NCBI GenBank assembly: GCA_903887415.1
Contig: CAISPO010000021.1
Span: 1 to 64,000, forward strand
Length of the DNA: 64,000 nt
Reading direction: 5' to 3'
DNA from: an uncultured Bacteroidota bacterium
GTDB lineage: Bacteria; Bacteroidota; Bacteroidia; Chitinophagales; Chitinophagaceae
Shown here: positions 1 through 7,083 of the stretch, piece by piece
Numbering within the stretch: the first letter of the stretch is position 1
Layout of the letters: every line of letters starts with the position of its first letter
Notes under the pieces: model-generated
Told to the model about the DNA's origin: nothing
Seen by the model: only the letters and a program-made list of their open reading frames with translations
Database searches by the model: none
Program-made: the position numbers and the translations under genes

Positions 1-162
1 CAGCCAATTGTATTTAGGGTAAAGCCTAAACCGCCTGACCTGCAAAAAGATATTTTCTGGAAAAACTCAACCTTGTTCCAGTAAAATCAGGCTTTCCCAA
101 AGATATTTTGCCCTTTTTGAAAAAGTTCCGTATGTTCATGCCTCAAAATAAAAGCAATGATT
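1..162 (+). other. possible 3' end of an upstream reading frame
   Basis: No complete gene is visible. Frame 1 is open from the window edge to a stop near base 84, and frame 3 is open from about base 36 to a TGA at 160-162 that overlaps the start codon of the next gene. The two frames read like one protein tail interrupted by a frameshift, with basic and proline-rich segments, but I do not recognise the product. It is listed so that the stretch is not taken as empty. Confidence 0.25.
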
Positions 163-768
163 GACATTTCTATCATCGAAGAAAACTATTCAAAAATGAG
201 CGATGAAGAGTTGAAACGTTTATCGCAAATAGACGGCAAAGACCTATCAACCGAAGCTACAACTGCTCTATACAGAGAATTCCAAAAAAGAAAATTAGAC
301 ACTACAATATTTTCCACATTACGAGCTCATAAGTTAGCAGAGCACCAAAGACAGGCTGAAACCATTCAAGAAGCTAAGCGGCAGGAATTTGCAGCATCTA
401 TCTGGACATATTGCTTTGAGGCTAAAAGTGAAGGAAAAACAGACGGTGAAATTTTCCAAGGACTTATGGAATTTGGATTAGATGAAGAACAGAGTAGTAT
501 GGTGATTAATTCAATGGAAAATCGTGCAATGGAAATTGAAAAATCTTACGACAATGAACAACTAACAGGTGGTGCTATCTGTGTTATTGGAATTATAGTG
601 ACAGCTGTTACATACTCATCTGCATTGAGTGGTGGGACTTATGTAATTGCTTGGGGTGCAATTATCTTTGGTGCAATAAGATTTTTTGGCGGACTAAATA
701 ACAAAAGTAATTTCAGTAAGATTTTAAAGAATATACAACAACAAAAGCAAGGGACGACCATTGATTGA
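157..768 (+). CDS. hypothetical protein with two C-terminal membrane segments
   Basis: I do not recognise this 203-residue protein. Residues 1-135 are charged, mostly helical by composition and without a signal peptide. Residues 139-158 and 160-180 are two hydrophobic segments separated by a short Ser/Gly turn, followed by a basic, Gln-rich tail, so it is probably an inner-membrane protein with a cytoplasmic N-terminal domain. The frame is intact, unlike the frames around it. The next frame could start at TTG 761, overlapping this stop by eight bases, which suggests one transcript originally. The region is AT-rich compared with the housekeeping genes further right. A stress or membrane-sensor role would be a guess. 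Confidence 0.6.
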   Translation: MIDISIIEENYSKMSDEELKRLSQIDGKDLSTEATTALYREFQKRKLDTTIFSTLRAHKLAEHQRQAETIQEAKRQEFAASIWTYCFEAKSEGKTDGEIFQGLMEFGLDEEQSSMVINSMENRAMEIEKSYDNEQLTGGAICVIGIIVTAVTYSSALSGGTYVIAWGAIIFGAIRFFGGLNNKSNFSKILKNIQQQKQGTTID

Positions 769-1330
769 AAAGCCGTTCAAGATAACTTGGCAGCAGGCAA
801 CAAAAGGTTTTGTGCAATTGGGGCATGACGTTGAAACAATCGTCGGCAGTACATATCCAAACTTTATATTCGGCTGGACGTTAATTAATATCCCACCAAC
901 GCCAAGTTTTAACAAAATTCGATGAGTGGAAAAACAAGCAATATTTACTTGGGAATTATGAATTAGAAAAAAATTGCAACTTGGATTTTGTAATTAAAGA
1001 ATCTTATAAAGTTACGGGAACAGGTATTCCATCATTCATTCAAGTTTTTTATACTGACTTAAATGATGACAATATTATTGACGCCCTGGAGATAGAGTAT
1101 CCGAATCGCGTGGTGAAAATGGGTCATATTGGTATACATTTAAACATAAATTGACAGAGTATTATGGAAGCGTTCCTCAAGAATATTTAGAGAAGTGGTA
1201 TATACCGCTTGTCTGTTTTCTTGAACTTGACAAATGGGCCTATGGCGAATCAGGTGGACAAGGTATAGGAGATAAAGCCAATTCTAATGATACCAAAATA
1301 ACTCCACCAATAAAAGGACCGGAAAAATTG
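761..1330 (+). pseudogene. broken unidentified gene spread over several frames
   Basis: Three overlapping open segments read as one protein. TTG 761 to TGA 925 is in one frame, 921-1154 is in the next, and a third segment in the first frame carries on past 1151. Each has protein-like composition with aromatic and acidic residues, and the joins fall where one frame stops and the next takes over, as expected from two compensating indels. The rebuilt product would be roughly 190 residues. I recognise no family. Sequencing error is an alternative to real decay, but the neighbouring pcm remnant is degenerate too, which favours decay. Confidence 0.45.
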
Positions 1331-1890
1331 ATCAGTATCTACATAAAGGATTACGAATACAATTGGTTGAAATTTTGCGTGGAAAAGGCATTCAAGATGA
1401 AAATGTATTGGAGGCTATTGGGAATTTGCCACGTCATTTCTTTGTTGATTCAGGTCTATATAGACAAGCATATGATGATGTGGATTTTCCTATTGCGAAT
1501 GGGCGAATAATCGGCAGACCCTATAATGTTGCAAGAAATATTGAACTGCTTAATTTGAATAAATACGATAGAGTTCTTGAGATAGGAACTGGAAGTTGCT
1601 ATCAGGCGTGTGCTATGTCAGAAATGAAGGCGCAAGTATTTACTATTGAAAATGATCGGGAGCTTTTCGACATGGTAGGTTGTTACTTCTTTATGAAGAG
1701 TTATCAATCAATTAAGAGATTTTTCGGGAATGGCTTTATTGGCATACCTTCATTTGCTCCGTTTGATAAAATATTAATCATGCCACCAATGAAAACAATA
1801 CCACCTGCTCTTATAGAACAATTAAAGCCGGGTGGGACTATCGTATATAAAGACCTTAATAGGACTTCTCAAATCTTCAAAGTAAATTAG
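1330..1890 (+). pseudogene. pcm: degenerate protein-L-isoaspartate O-methyltransferase
   Basis: The frame matches Bacteroidetes Pcm, which repairs isoaspartyl residues using S-adenosylmethionine. Recognisable parts in order are an N-terminal YLHKGLR-like segment, GIQDENVLEAIG with PRHFFV, the SAM-binding motif VLEIGTG, and a C-terminal FAPFDKI with a LIEQLKPGG element. Several features say it is not functional. There is no ATG in frame at the expected start. The substrate loop normally QTIS reads RIIG. The glycine-rich GTGSGYQ reads GTGSCYQ, and the GDG of the later motif reads GNG. The reading frame stops about 30 residues after the LKPGG motif, short of the usual C-terminal strand. It lies directly behind another broken gene. 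Confidence 0.7.
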
Positions 1891-1950
1891 TCATAGATGA
1901 TCATGAAATGGGATGGCGATAAATTAATACTTTTGGCAAAATAATTTGTT

Positions 1951-2319
1951 TTGAAAGCTACAAGTCCAGGACAATACATTCACTCCACATTCGGTAGAGT
2001 AAATACAGTTAAAGATGGTGAAATAATTATCATAGTAACTGTTGATAATTATTCGCAATTCGCCTTTGGTACAGCCTTAATCAAAGAGCTTAATTTCAAT
2101 GAGGTCGCCAAACATATTCATAGCGTTATCCAAGAAGTAAGAAAGAAGCATAAAAATATCATGCCCGTCATTTACCTTTCTTATGCAGAGGAACATATTG
2201 ACAGGCTTGCCCTTTTATTTGACGAGGAGTGCATGATAGAATATAATCCAGCTATGGCTGACAAAATAGCTCTGCCAGTGCTAGAATCGCTTCTGAATAA
2301 TATAAGACCAATTAAGTAG
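1951..2319 (+). CDS. hypothetical protein, weakly integrase-core-like
   Basis: The 122-residue frame starts at TTG. I cannot assign it with confidence. A central stretch around VDNYSQFAFG resembles the second strand of rve-type transposase or integrase cores, where a similar D-x-x-S-R-F motif occurs. However, the preceding catalytic Asp strand and the later DNG-type motif are not visible, so it is at best a catalytically dead relative. The lack of an ATG and the decayed genes just upstream make a pseudogene possible. It lies 122 bp before an ArsR-HU pair and has no obvious promoter of its own. Confidence 0.35.
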   Translation: MKATSPGQYIHSTFGRVNTVKDGEIIIIVTVDNYSQFAFGTALIKELNFNEVAKHIHSVIQEVRKKHKNIMPVIYLSYAEEHIDRLALLFDEECMIEYNPAMADKIALPVLESLLNNIRPIK

Positions 2320-2378
2320 TAGATGATTTTACCTTAACTAAGCACAGATAAACAATTTCTACATTTCAATTATTAGGA

Positions 2379-2409
2379 GTTGTATTACTAATAGTTAATA
2401 CTATATTTG
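2379..2409 (+). promoter_or_regulatory. Bacteroidetes-type promoter of the ArsR-HU pair
   Basis: TATATTTG at 2402-2409 matches the -7 consensus TAnnTTTG, and GTTG at 2379-2382 resembles the -33 element TTTG with exactly 19 bases between them. The start codon at 2442 follows after a leader of about 28 nt. Confidence 0.6.
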
Positions 2410-2441
2410 GCCCATCTGTAACAATTAAAAAGGATTTCAAA

Positions 2442-2753
2442 ATGCAAGCGACTGGCGAACAAAATAAACTGGATTATGTAGCTATAAAGAATGCATCCAT
2501 GACATTGCGATCAATTAACCATAAACTGCGCCAGCAGATTTTAAAATTGCTGGAAGAAAACAAACGAATGAAAGTAACAGACATTTATGTAAAACTTCGT
2601 TTGGAACAATCTGTTGCTTCTCAACACCTAGCTATATTACGCCGGGCTAATATTGTACGCACGGAACGTATGGGTAAGGAGATATACTATTCCCTAAATA
2701 ATAATCGGATTGAACAAGTTGCATTATTTGCCAATAGAATTGCAGCCGAATAA
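2442..2753 (+). CDS. ArsR-family winged-helix transcriptional regulator
   Basis: This 103-residue protein has an ArsR-type HTH core. Residues about 20-45 carry a helix of the LRSINHKLRQQILKLL type, followed by a recognition region with SVASQHLAILRRA and a wing with YYSLN. The ELCVCDL-type metal-binding cysteines of classic ArsR/SmtB sensors are absent, and the protein has no cysteine, so it is probably not a metal sensor. It sits 39 bp upstream of an HU gene on the same strand behind one promoter, so the two are likely co-transcribed. Many ArsR proteins regulate their own operon; no clear operator dyad was identified here. Confidence 0.85.
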   Translation: MQATGEQNKLDYVAIKNASMTLRSINHKLRQQILKLLEENKRMKVTDIYVKLRLEQSVASQHLAILRRANIVRTERMGKEIYYSLNNNRIEQVALFANRIAAE

Positions 2754-2792
2754 TTTTTCTTATCATTCATTCACTAATTTAAAATCTCACAA

Positions 2793-3074
2793 ATGAACAA
2801 AGCAGAATTAATTGAGAAAATTGCCAAAGATGCAAACATGACTAAAGTTCAGGCAAATGAAGCTATCGATTCTTTTACCTCAGCAGTAGTGGCAACTCTT
2901 AAAAAAGGAGACAAGGTTACTCTTATTGGTTTCGGTACTTTCTCAGTAACGGCTCGTGCTGCACGTAATGGTCGCAATCCTCAAACAGGAGCTACAATTA
3001 AAATCAAGGCTCGTAAAGTGCCTAAGTTCAAAGCTGGCAAAGACTTCTCTGAAAGTATCAATAAGAAGAAGTAG
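2793..3074 (+). CDS. hup: HU-family DNA-binding protein
   Basis: This 93-residue histone-like protein forms dimers that bend and compact DNA in the nucleoid. It shows the full HU signature: MNKAELIEKIA at the N-terminus, GFGTF near residue 47, RNGRNPQTG in the DNA-grasping arm near residue 60, and a lysine-rich C-terminus. Length is normal for HU. It follows the ArsR gene after 39 bp and is followed by a hairpin terminator at 3271. Its position next to decayed genes could mean it belonged to an acquired element, since many Bacteroidetes carry several HU paralogues, but it appears intact. Confidence 0.95.
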   Translation: MNKAELIEKIAKDANMTKVQANEAIDSFTSAVVATLKKGDKVTLIGFGTFSVTARAARNGRNPQTGATIKIKARKVPKFKAGKDFSESINKKK

Positions 3075-3270
3075 TTGATAGATTATTTATGCAATCCCGA
3101 TATGTACTTGCATGAATATATGAGGCAGATTTGTGGCAGATGTGTTTCATTTTGTTTCGTCTTGTTTCACATTGATTCAAGTTGTGTTATGACCAAATCA
3201 AAGCCCAGTATGAAATAGGGTAACATTACAAACATCTACATTAAAATCATCATATCCAATCCGGGTCACA
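3075..3270. other. intergenic region with repeated TTGTTTC motif
   Basis: No gene is visible between HU and its downstream hairpin. Around 3145-3175 TGTTTC-type heptamers recur three times within 30 bases. Such short repeats can flank integrase attachment sites, but no integrase is present here, so this is only noted. Confidence 0.3.
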
Positions 3271-3303
3271 AAGCCTTCCGCTACTGTGGAGGGTTTTGTC
3301 TTT
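3271..3303 (+). terminator. rho-independent terminator after HU
   Basis: AAGCCTTCC and GGAGGGTTT form a nine-pair stem with two or three G-U pairs around an eight-base loop, followed by a T-rich stretch. Confidence 0.5.
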
Positions 3304-3337
3304 TGAGGAGCTTCCTTAAATATGGGGCATCCCTTCA

Positions 3338-3850
3338 TTATTCCTGAAATTCAAATAGCATCAGTTCCTCTTCATCCCCCGGCAAGCTCACCATTTCTTT
3401 AAAATGCAGCCCTATTTTTTTCAGCAAATTAATAGATGGTACATTATCCTTCGTAGTGATTGCCACGATGGTGCCTAACTTCAATACTTCCCTTGCATAT
3501 TGCATCACTGCTGAGGCCGACTCATAACCGTATCCTTTACCATCATAGCCAGACAAAAATGCAAATCCGATGTCTATATGCTCAAGCCCATCCCTCTTCA
3601 CTAGTCCGCAAATACCAATCGCAACGCCGTTTTCCTTTAGTTTAACGAGATAGAACCCAAAGCCATTTTTCCGGTAGCTGGGAATGATGCGGTTAAGGAT
3701 GTATTGTGCTGCGTCATCTAAGGTTTTCACTCCCCTGTCGCCAATATATTTTAGCCACGCAGGGCTGTTTAAAAGCTCCAGCATAAATGCAGCATCGGCT
3801 TCCAATAATTCGGTTAGCTGGAGCCGTTCTGTTTCGATGGCATTCATCAT
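3338..3850 (-). CDS. GNAT-family N-acetyltransferase, RimJ/RimL type
   Basis: The 170-residue protein begins METERL-style (MMNAIETERLQL) and shows the RimJ/RimL fold: GVAIGICGLV on the strand before the acetyl-CoA site, IDIGFAFL, then GKGYGYESA, the pyrophosphate-binding Q/R-x-x-G-x-G/A loop, and a C-terminal N-x-x-S-I-N-L-L-K-K-I-G-L helix. It probably acetylates an amino group on a protein N-terminus or small molecule; the substrate cannot be told. The open frame extends upstream to 4063, but that part is antisense to the sirtuin gene, so I chose ATG 3850. The gene is divergent from the sirtuin with 66 bp between the starts. Confidence 0.85.
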   Translation of the reverse strand: MMNAIETERLQLTELLEADAAFMLELLNSPAWLKYIGDRGVKTLDDAAQYILNRIIPSYRKNGFGFYLVKLKENGVAIGICGLVKRDGLEHIDIGFAFLSGYDGKGYGYESASAVMQYAREVLKLGTIVAITTKDNVPSINLLKKIGLHFKEMVSLPGDEEELMLFEFQE

Positions 3851-3916
3851 AAGAGTTGTTGGTAATTCATTGATCTCTGAGAAATATTTTTTAAATTTAG
3901 TGAAAGTAAAATCAAA

Positions 3917-4612
3917 ATGTCCAAACAAAAACTTGTTGTCCTTACCGGCGCCGGCATCAGTGCAGAAAGCGGCCTGCGCACCTTTCGGGACACAGACGGA
4001 CTGTGGGAAGGATATAATGTCGAAGATGTGGCCACACCACGCGCCTGGCAACGGAACAAACAATTAGTCCTCGACTTTTACAATCTGCGCCGCAAGGATG
4101 TGATGGCAGCCATGCCAAATGATGCCCATCACGCTTTGGCCGAACTGGAGCAGTATTTCGATGTGCATATCATTACTCAAAACATCGATGACCTGCACGA
4201 GCGTGCGGGCTCCACAAAAGTGCTGCACCTGCATGGGGAGATACTAAAGATGCGGAGCGAAAAAAATGAACACAAGCTATACAAGATAAAAAAAGACATA
4301 ATGCTGGGCGATGTTGCCGAAGATGGCAGCCAGTTTCGTCCCCATGTGGTGTGGTTCGAAGAGCCGGTACCCATGATAGAACAGGCTATACCGGTAATGT
4401 ATGAAGCAGATGTGTTTATCCTGGTAGGAACTTCACTGGCCGTCTATCCTGCTGCGGGACTGGTGGATTATGTAAAGGAAAAAGTAACCAAGTATGTGAT
4501 TGACAAACGCATACCGCCTGTAAGCAGGTACAAAAACATAGTGCCCATAGAAAAACCCGCAACCGTGGGCATGAAAGAACTGCTGCAATTGCTTACGCAA
4601 CGCATCATTTAG
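3917..4612 (+). CDS. cobB: NAD-dependent protein deacylase (sirtuin), cysteine-free
   Basis: The 231-residue protein is a SIR2-family enzyme that removes acyl groups from lysines using NAD. Visible motifs are GAGISAESGLRTFRD at residues 11-25, TQNIDDLH at 87-94, the catalytic HLHG with His106, and GTSLAVYPAAG near residue 173. Y55 and R58 form the Y-x-x-R signature of class III (SIRT5/CobB-like) deacylases that accept succinyl or malonyl groups. Unusually, all four zinc-binding cysteines are missing and the protein contains no cysteine at all; the small domain instead runs through a Lys-rich segment. The usual VWFGE reads VWFEE. Its 3' end overlaps convergent gldB by eight bases. Confidence 0.9.
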   Translation: MSKQKLVVLTGAGISAESGLRTFRDTDGLWEGYNVEDVATPRAWQRNKQLVLDFYNLRRKDVMAAMPNDAHHALAELEQYFDVHIITQNIDDLHERAGSTKVLHLHGEILKMRSEKNEHKLYKIKKDIMLGDVAEDGSQFRPHVVWFEEPVPMIEQAIPVMYEADVFILVGTSLAVYPAAGLVDYVKEKVTKYVIDKRIPPVSRYKNIVPIEKPATVGMKELLQLLTQRII

Positions 4613-5657
4613 GCTTGTACCTGGCCTCATCCAGGAAGCGGGCCGCATCTATTGGCTCCTGCAATAATTCGCCAAGCGTTTTCTTTGGATGCTGATCCAT
4701 GTAGGCGCAAACTATCCTGTAGCCCAACCAACCGCCTACATTACCCGGGGTAGTTTTTACAGTATCCGTAACATCTTCCAGCCCTTTTGCAAAAGGACCG
4801 TCATTGATGTATGGCTGAATGTCGTGCATTTGCTTGTCGTAAAGCAGGTTTTGGTGGATAAAGAAATTATAGACAAGCCCCTCATTTTTACCGCACCAGT
4901 CCACCTGTCGCTGTGTAAAACCAAACAACACGGAATCCGGCTTGTGTGGCAGTATTTTGTGCAGGAAGTACTGCTCTTTGCCACGCTGTATCATCAGGTC
5001 AAGCATGCTTTTGTCATCAGAAACAAAGGGATGCAGGCTCTTGTAAATAACACTGAAAAGCGAAACCGGTATGTATGATTGCCTCAGGTGCGGCGCCATG
5101 TAATTAGGAACACCTATAGAATGATAATACGGGAATTGCTCCCCTAAAAACATGTCCAATCCCACACATGCAGTGGTTTTATCAAGCGCGAAAGAAGGCC
5201 AGTTGCTAAGCCCCATGTTAAGATAAATGACCTTTGGCACCGGGTAGCTGGGCAAATAATACTTTATGAACCTGAACCCGTCTGTAAGCTCTGCATCAAG
5301 CGCTTTGGTATCCGGATAGTGGGCTTTTATGGTATCTTCCAGCGCCACAAAATCTTTGTATGTAAGAAAAGGTTTCAATCCTTCTCTTACGCCTTTTACA
5401 GTATCGTTATAATTTCCCCTGATACCATATGCCATTACCGTATCGAGGAAGTAATTCAAAAAATCGGGGTACTTACCCAGCAATTGCTGCAGCCCCGCCC
5501 CTATATGGTTGGTATCGATAGCATACAGGTCTTTATCAAACTGACGTGTTTCCAGTGTTACCTTGATGTTCGAGACATCAGGTACGCTTTCATTGGAATT
5601 GCCGCAACTGGTCAGAAGGAGAGAAATAGAGAAAATAACGAGGAATAAATATTTCAT
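4605..5657 (-). CDS. gldB: GldB-type gliding motility lipoprotein
   Basis: This 350-residue protein resembles GldB, a cell-envelope lipoprotein first found through gliding motility in Flavobacterium and present in many non-gliding relatives. It starts with a lipoprotein signal (LLLTSCG, lipid-attachment Cys at residue 18). It then has the RQFDKDLYAID motif, KYPDFLNYF, the LDMFLGEQFPYY region, PGNVGGWLGYRIV and a C-terminal EARYKPK typical of the family. In GldB these regions lie in a zincin-like fold whose activity is not established. It is convergent with the sirtuin gene. Just upstream of the start is a TACTTTTA sequence that is a near match to a -7 box. Confidence 0.85.
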   Translation of the reverse strand: MKYLFLVIFSISLLLTSCGNSNESVPDVSNIKVTLETRQFDKDLYAIDTNHIGAGLQQLLGKYPDFLNYFLDTVMAYGIRGNYNDTVKGVREGLKPFLTYKDFVALEDTIKAHYPDTKALDAELTDGFRFIKYYLPSYPVPKVIYLNMGLSNWPSFALDKTTACVGLDMFLGEQFPYYHSIGVPNYMAPHLRQSYIPVSLFSVIYKSLHPFVSDDKSMLDLMIQRGKEQYFLHKILPHKPDSVLFGFTQRQVDWCGKNEGLVYNFFIHQNLLYDKQMHDIQPYINDGPFAKGLEDVTDTVKTTPGNVGGWLGYRIVCAYMDQHPKKTLGELLQEPIDAARFLDEARYKPK

Positions 5658-5721
5658 GAAATATGCTTGGCTTTAATTGTGTAAAAGTAAAAAGGAAATT
5701 GCTCAATCATGCCCGATGAAA

Positions 5722-6088
5722 CTATAATTCGATGATAAAACGATCGATTTCTTTTACCCGGGCAAAATCTTTATCTGCGGTAAGAAGAGGCAAATGTGAC
5801 GATTGGGCACTGGCCGCAATAATCGCATCAGGTAACTCCATGGAATATTTTCGCCTTATTTTAATTGTCATTTCAGTGATCACCTGGCTATGGTCAATCT
5901 TAATGCATAAAGCCAACATTTCCCTGATAACCTCATCTTGTTTAAGAGTAATCCCTTTCCTGCTTAAAAGCTCCATTTCAGTAATAAAGGAATAAGCCAA
6001 CTACTATTAGCAAAGTACAAAGCAGAGGGTTCTCATTCAAAAGGTAAACAAAACAGTTGGTATCTGCGAGGTAGTTAATCCCATTCAT
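5722..6088 (-). pseudogene. frameshifted VapC-type PIN toxin
   Basis: The 3' part, from 6000 down, encodes the body and C-terminus of a PIN-domain RNase: SFITEMELL, IRRKYSMELPDAIIAASA and the acidic LLTADKDF. The missing N-terminus is in another frame. ATG 6088 starts a segment with NYLADTN, the first acidic strand of VapC proteins, which runs into a stop near 5981. The two frames differ by one base, and the helix normally between them is shortened by about 10-15 residues, so an out-of-frame deletion has inactivated the gene. VapC toxins cleave tRNA or rRNA and are held by a VapB antitoxin; the remnant directly upstream may be that partner. Confidence 0.75.
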
Positions 6089-6266
6089 TTCTAAGTTCCT
6101 TTTGGTACTTCAGCCCGTCTCCGAATTTACCCTTTAACTTTCCATAACAATCAGCCAAGGCAGGATTCATGTTTTGTTTTTTTCAATACGTTTTACCGCC
6201 CCCTCGATTTCCTTTTTGCCATGCCCCTTTTTTTAAATAGTCACTACCATAACTAAGTAAACTGTC
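6075..6266 (-). pseudogene. degraded small gene upstream of the vapC remnant
   Basis: Reading on the minus strand, a frame that ends at TAA 6075 contains MNPALADCYGKLKG followed by a charged tail ending in ELRNEWD. A second frame just upstream carries a compatible YLKKG segment, a KKEIEGAVKRIEKNK stretch and then a stop. Joined by a single-base shift they read as one protein end. The stop overlaps the vapC start by 14 bases, the usual antitoxin-toxin arrangement. The sequence also resembles the last repeat of a TPR protein. Whether it is a VapB-like antitoxin or a TPR fragment cannot be decided by eye. Confidence 0.4.
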
Positions 6267-6317
6267 TTATGCGAAGTTAATTAAAATTCTTACAAGGTTA
6301 AAGTTAGAAGCCCTACA

Positions 6318-6686
6318 CTACCACTTCTTAAAAATAATGTAAACAGCCAGTATTACCAGGCAAAATCCAACAATATGATTCCATTCAAAACGCTGCTTGA
6401 AAACGATCATAGAGAAGATCATAAATACAACAAGCGTAATTGCTTCCTGTATTGTCTTTAACTGCACAAGGCTAAACGGGCCTCCGTTATCTTTAAACCC
6501 GATCCGGTTTGCCGGCACCTGGAACAGGTATTCAAAGAATGCTAATCCCCAACTGATAAGGATAACGGCAAACAGCCCCAGGTTCTGGCCCCAGCTCATT
6601 TCCTTAAACTTCAGGTGACCATACCACGCACAGGTCATAAACGTGTTTGAAATGACCAGGAAAATAATGGTTGTAAATCCTTTCAT
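6318..6686 (-). CDS. DUF486 (DMT-superfamily) small membrane protein
   Basis: The 122-residue protein has four hydrophobic segments and the conserved features of the DUF486 family: SNTFMTCAWYGHLKF in the first loop, FFEYLFQVPANRIG between helices two and three, and QLKTIQEAITL leading into the third helix. DUF486 belongs to the drug/metabolite transporter superfamily, and its substrate is unknown. I chose ATG 6686 because family members start close to the first membrane segment; an in-frame codon at 6713 is possible. It follows the CWC protein by about 30 bp on the same strand, so they probably share a transcript. Confidence 0.85.
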   Translation of the reverse strand: MKGFTTIIFLVISNTFMTCAWYGHLKFKEMSWGQNLGLFAVILISWGLAFFEYLFQVPANRIGFKDNGGPFSLVQLKTIQEAITLVVFMIFSMIVFKQRFEWNHIVGFCLVILAVYIIFKKW

Positions 6687-6718
6687 GCTAAAATGCTTGT
6701 AAAAAATACGCAACTTAT

Positions 6719-6910
6719 TTATCCATCAACATATTGATCTTTCAACTTATCACTTATCAATTTACCAAGGCAATCAGGACAATAGCATTTTGCATCCTTT
6801 GTCATAGGCATTACCGGGGGCAGTTTATTACACCAACAATATATCGGATTGCAACCAAATTCTGCTTTGCAGGCCGGGCATTGTTTCATTTTCTCGCTAT
6901 CACTCATCAT
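6719..6910 (-). CDS. cysteine-rich CWC-domain protein
   Basis: The 63-residue protein carries CPAC, a CWC triplet and CYCPDCL, seven or eight cysteines in the order seen in the Cysteine-rich_CWC family. Proteins of this family are small, probably bind zinc through paired CxxC knuckles, and have no established role. Two consecutive ATGs (6910 and 6907) are candidate starts; the open frame further up lacks family resemblance. It precedes the DUF486 gene by a short gap and is likely the first gene of that pair. Confidence 0.75.
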   Translation of the reverse strand: MMSDSEKMKQCPACKAEFGCNPIYCWCNKLPPVMPMTKDAKCYCPDCLGKLISDKLKDQYVDG

Positions 6911-7083
6911 GCGTCGCAAATTTAGTAATTCGCAGGTCAAACCGGCTGAAGCCAGCTTCTTTTACTGCAACTAACTTTAAAAATAATGAAATATAATTTA
7001 TTCGCCACTTTATATAAAGCGTTCACCACTTATTAATATATTAAAATCACTTTTTAATAAATTTATATCGAAAACTGCTCACC

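Noticed and set aside
1951-2319. Functional transposase
   Set aside because: Only one strand resembles an integrase core; the catalytic DDE residues and inverted repeats are absent.
3140-3200. tRNA gene or attachment site
   Set aside because: No cloverleaf, no TTCGAAT-type arm and no integrase gene was found.
3847-4067. N-terminal extension of the acetyltransferase and other frames opposite the sirtuin
   Set aside because: They mirror the sirtuin coding sequence and show no family features.
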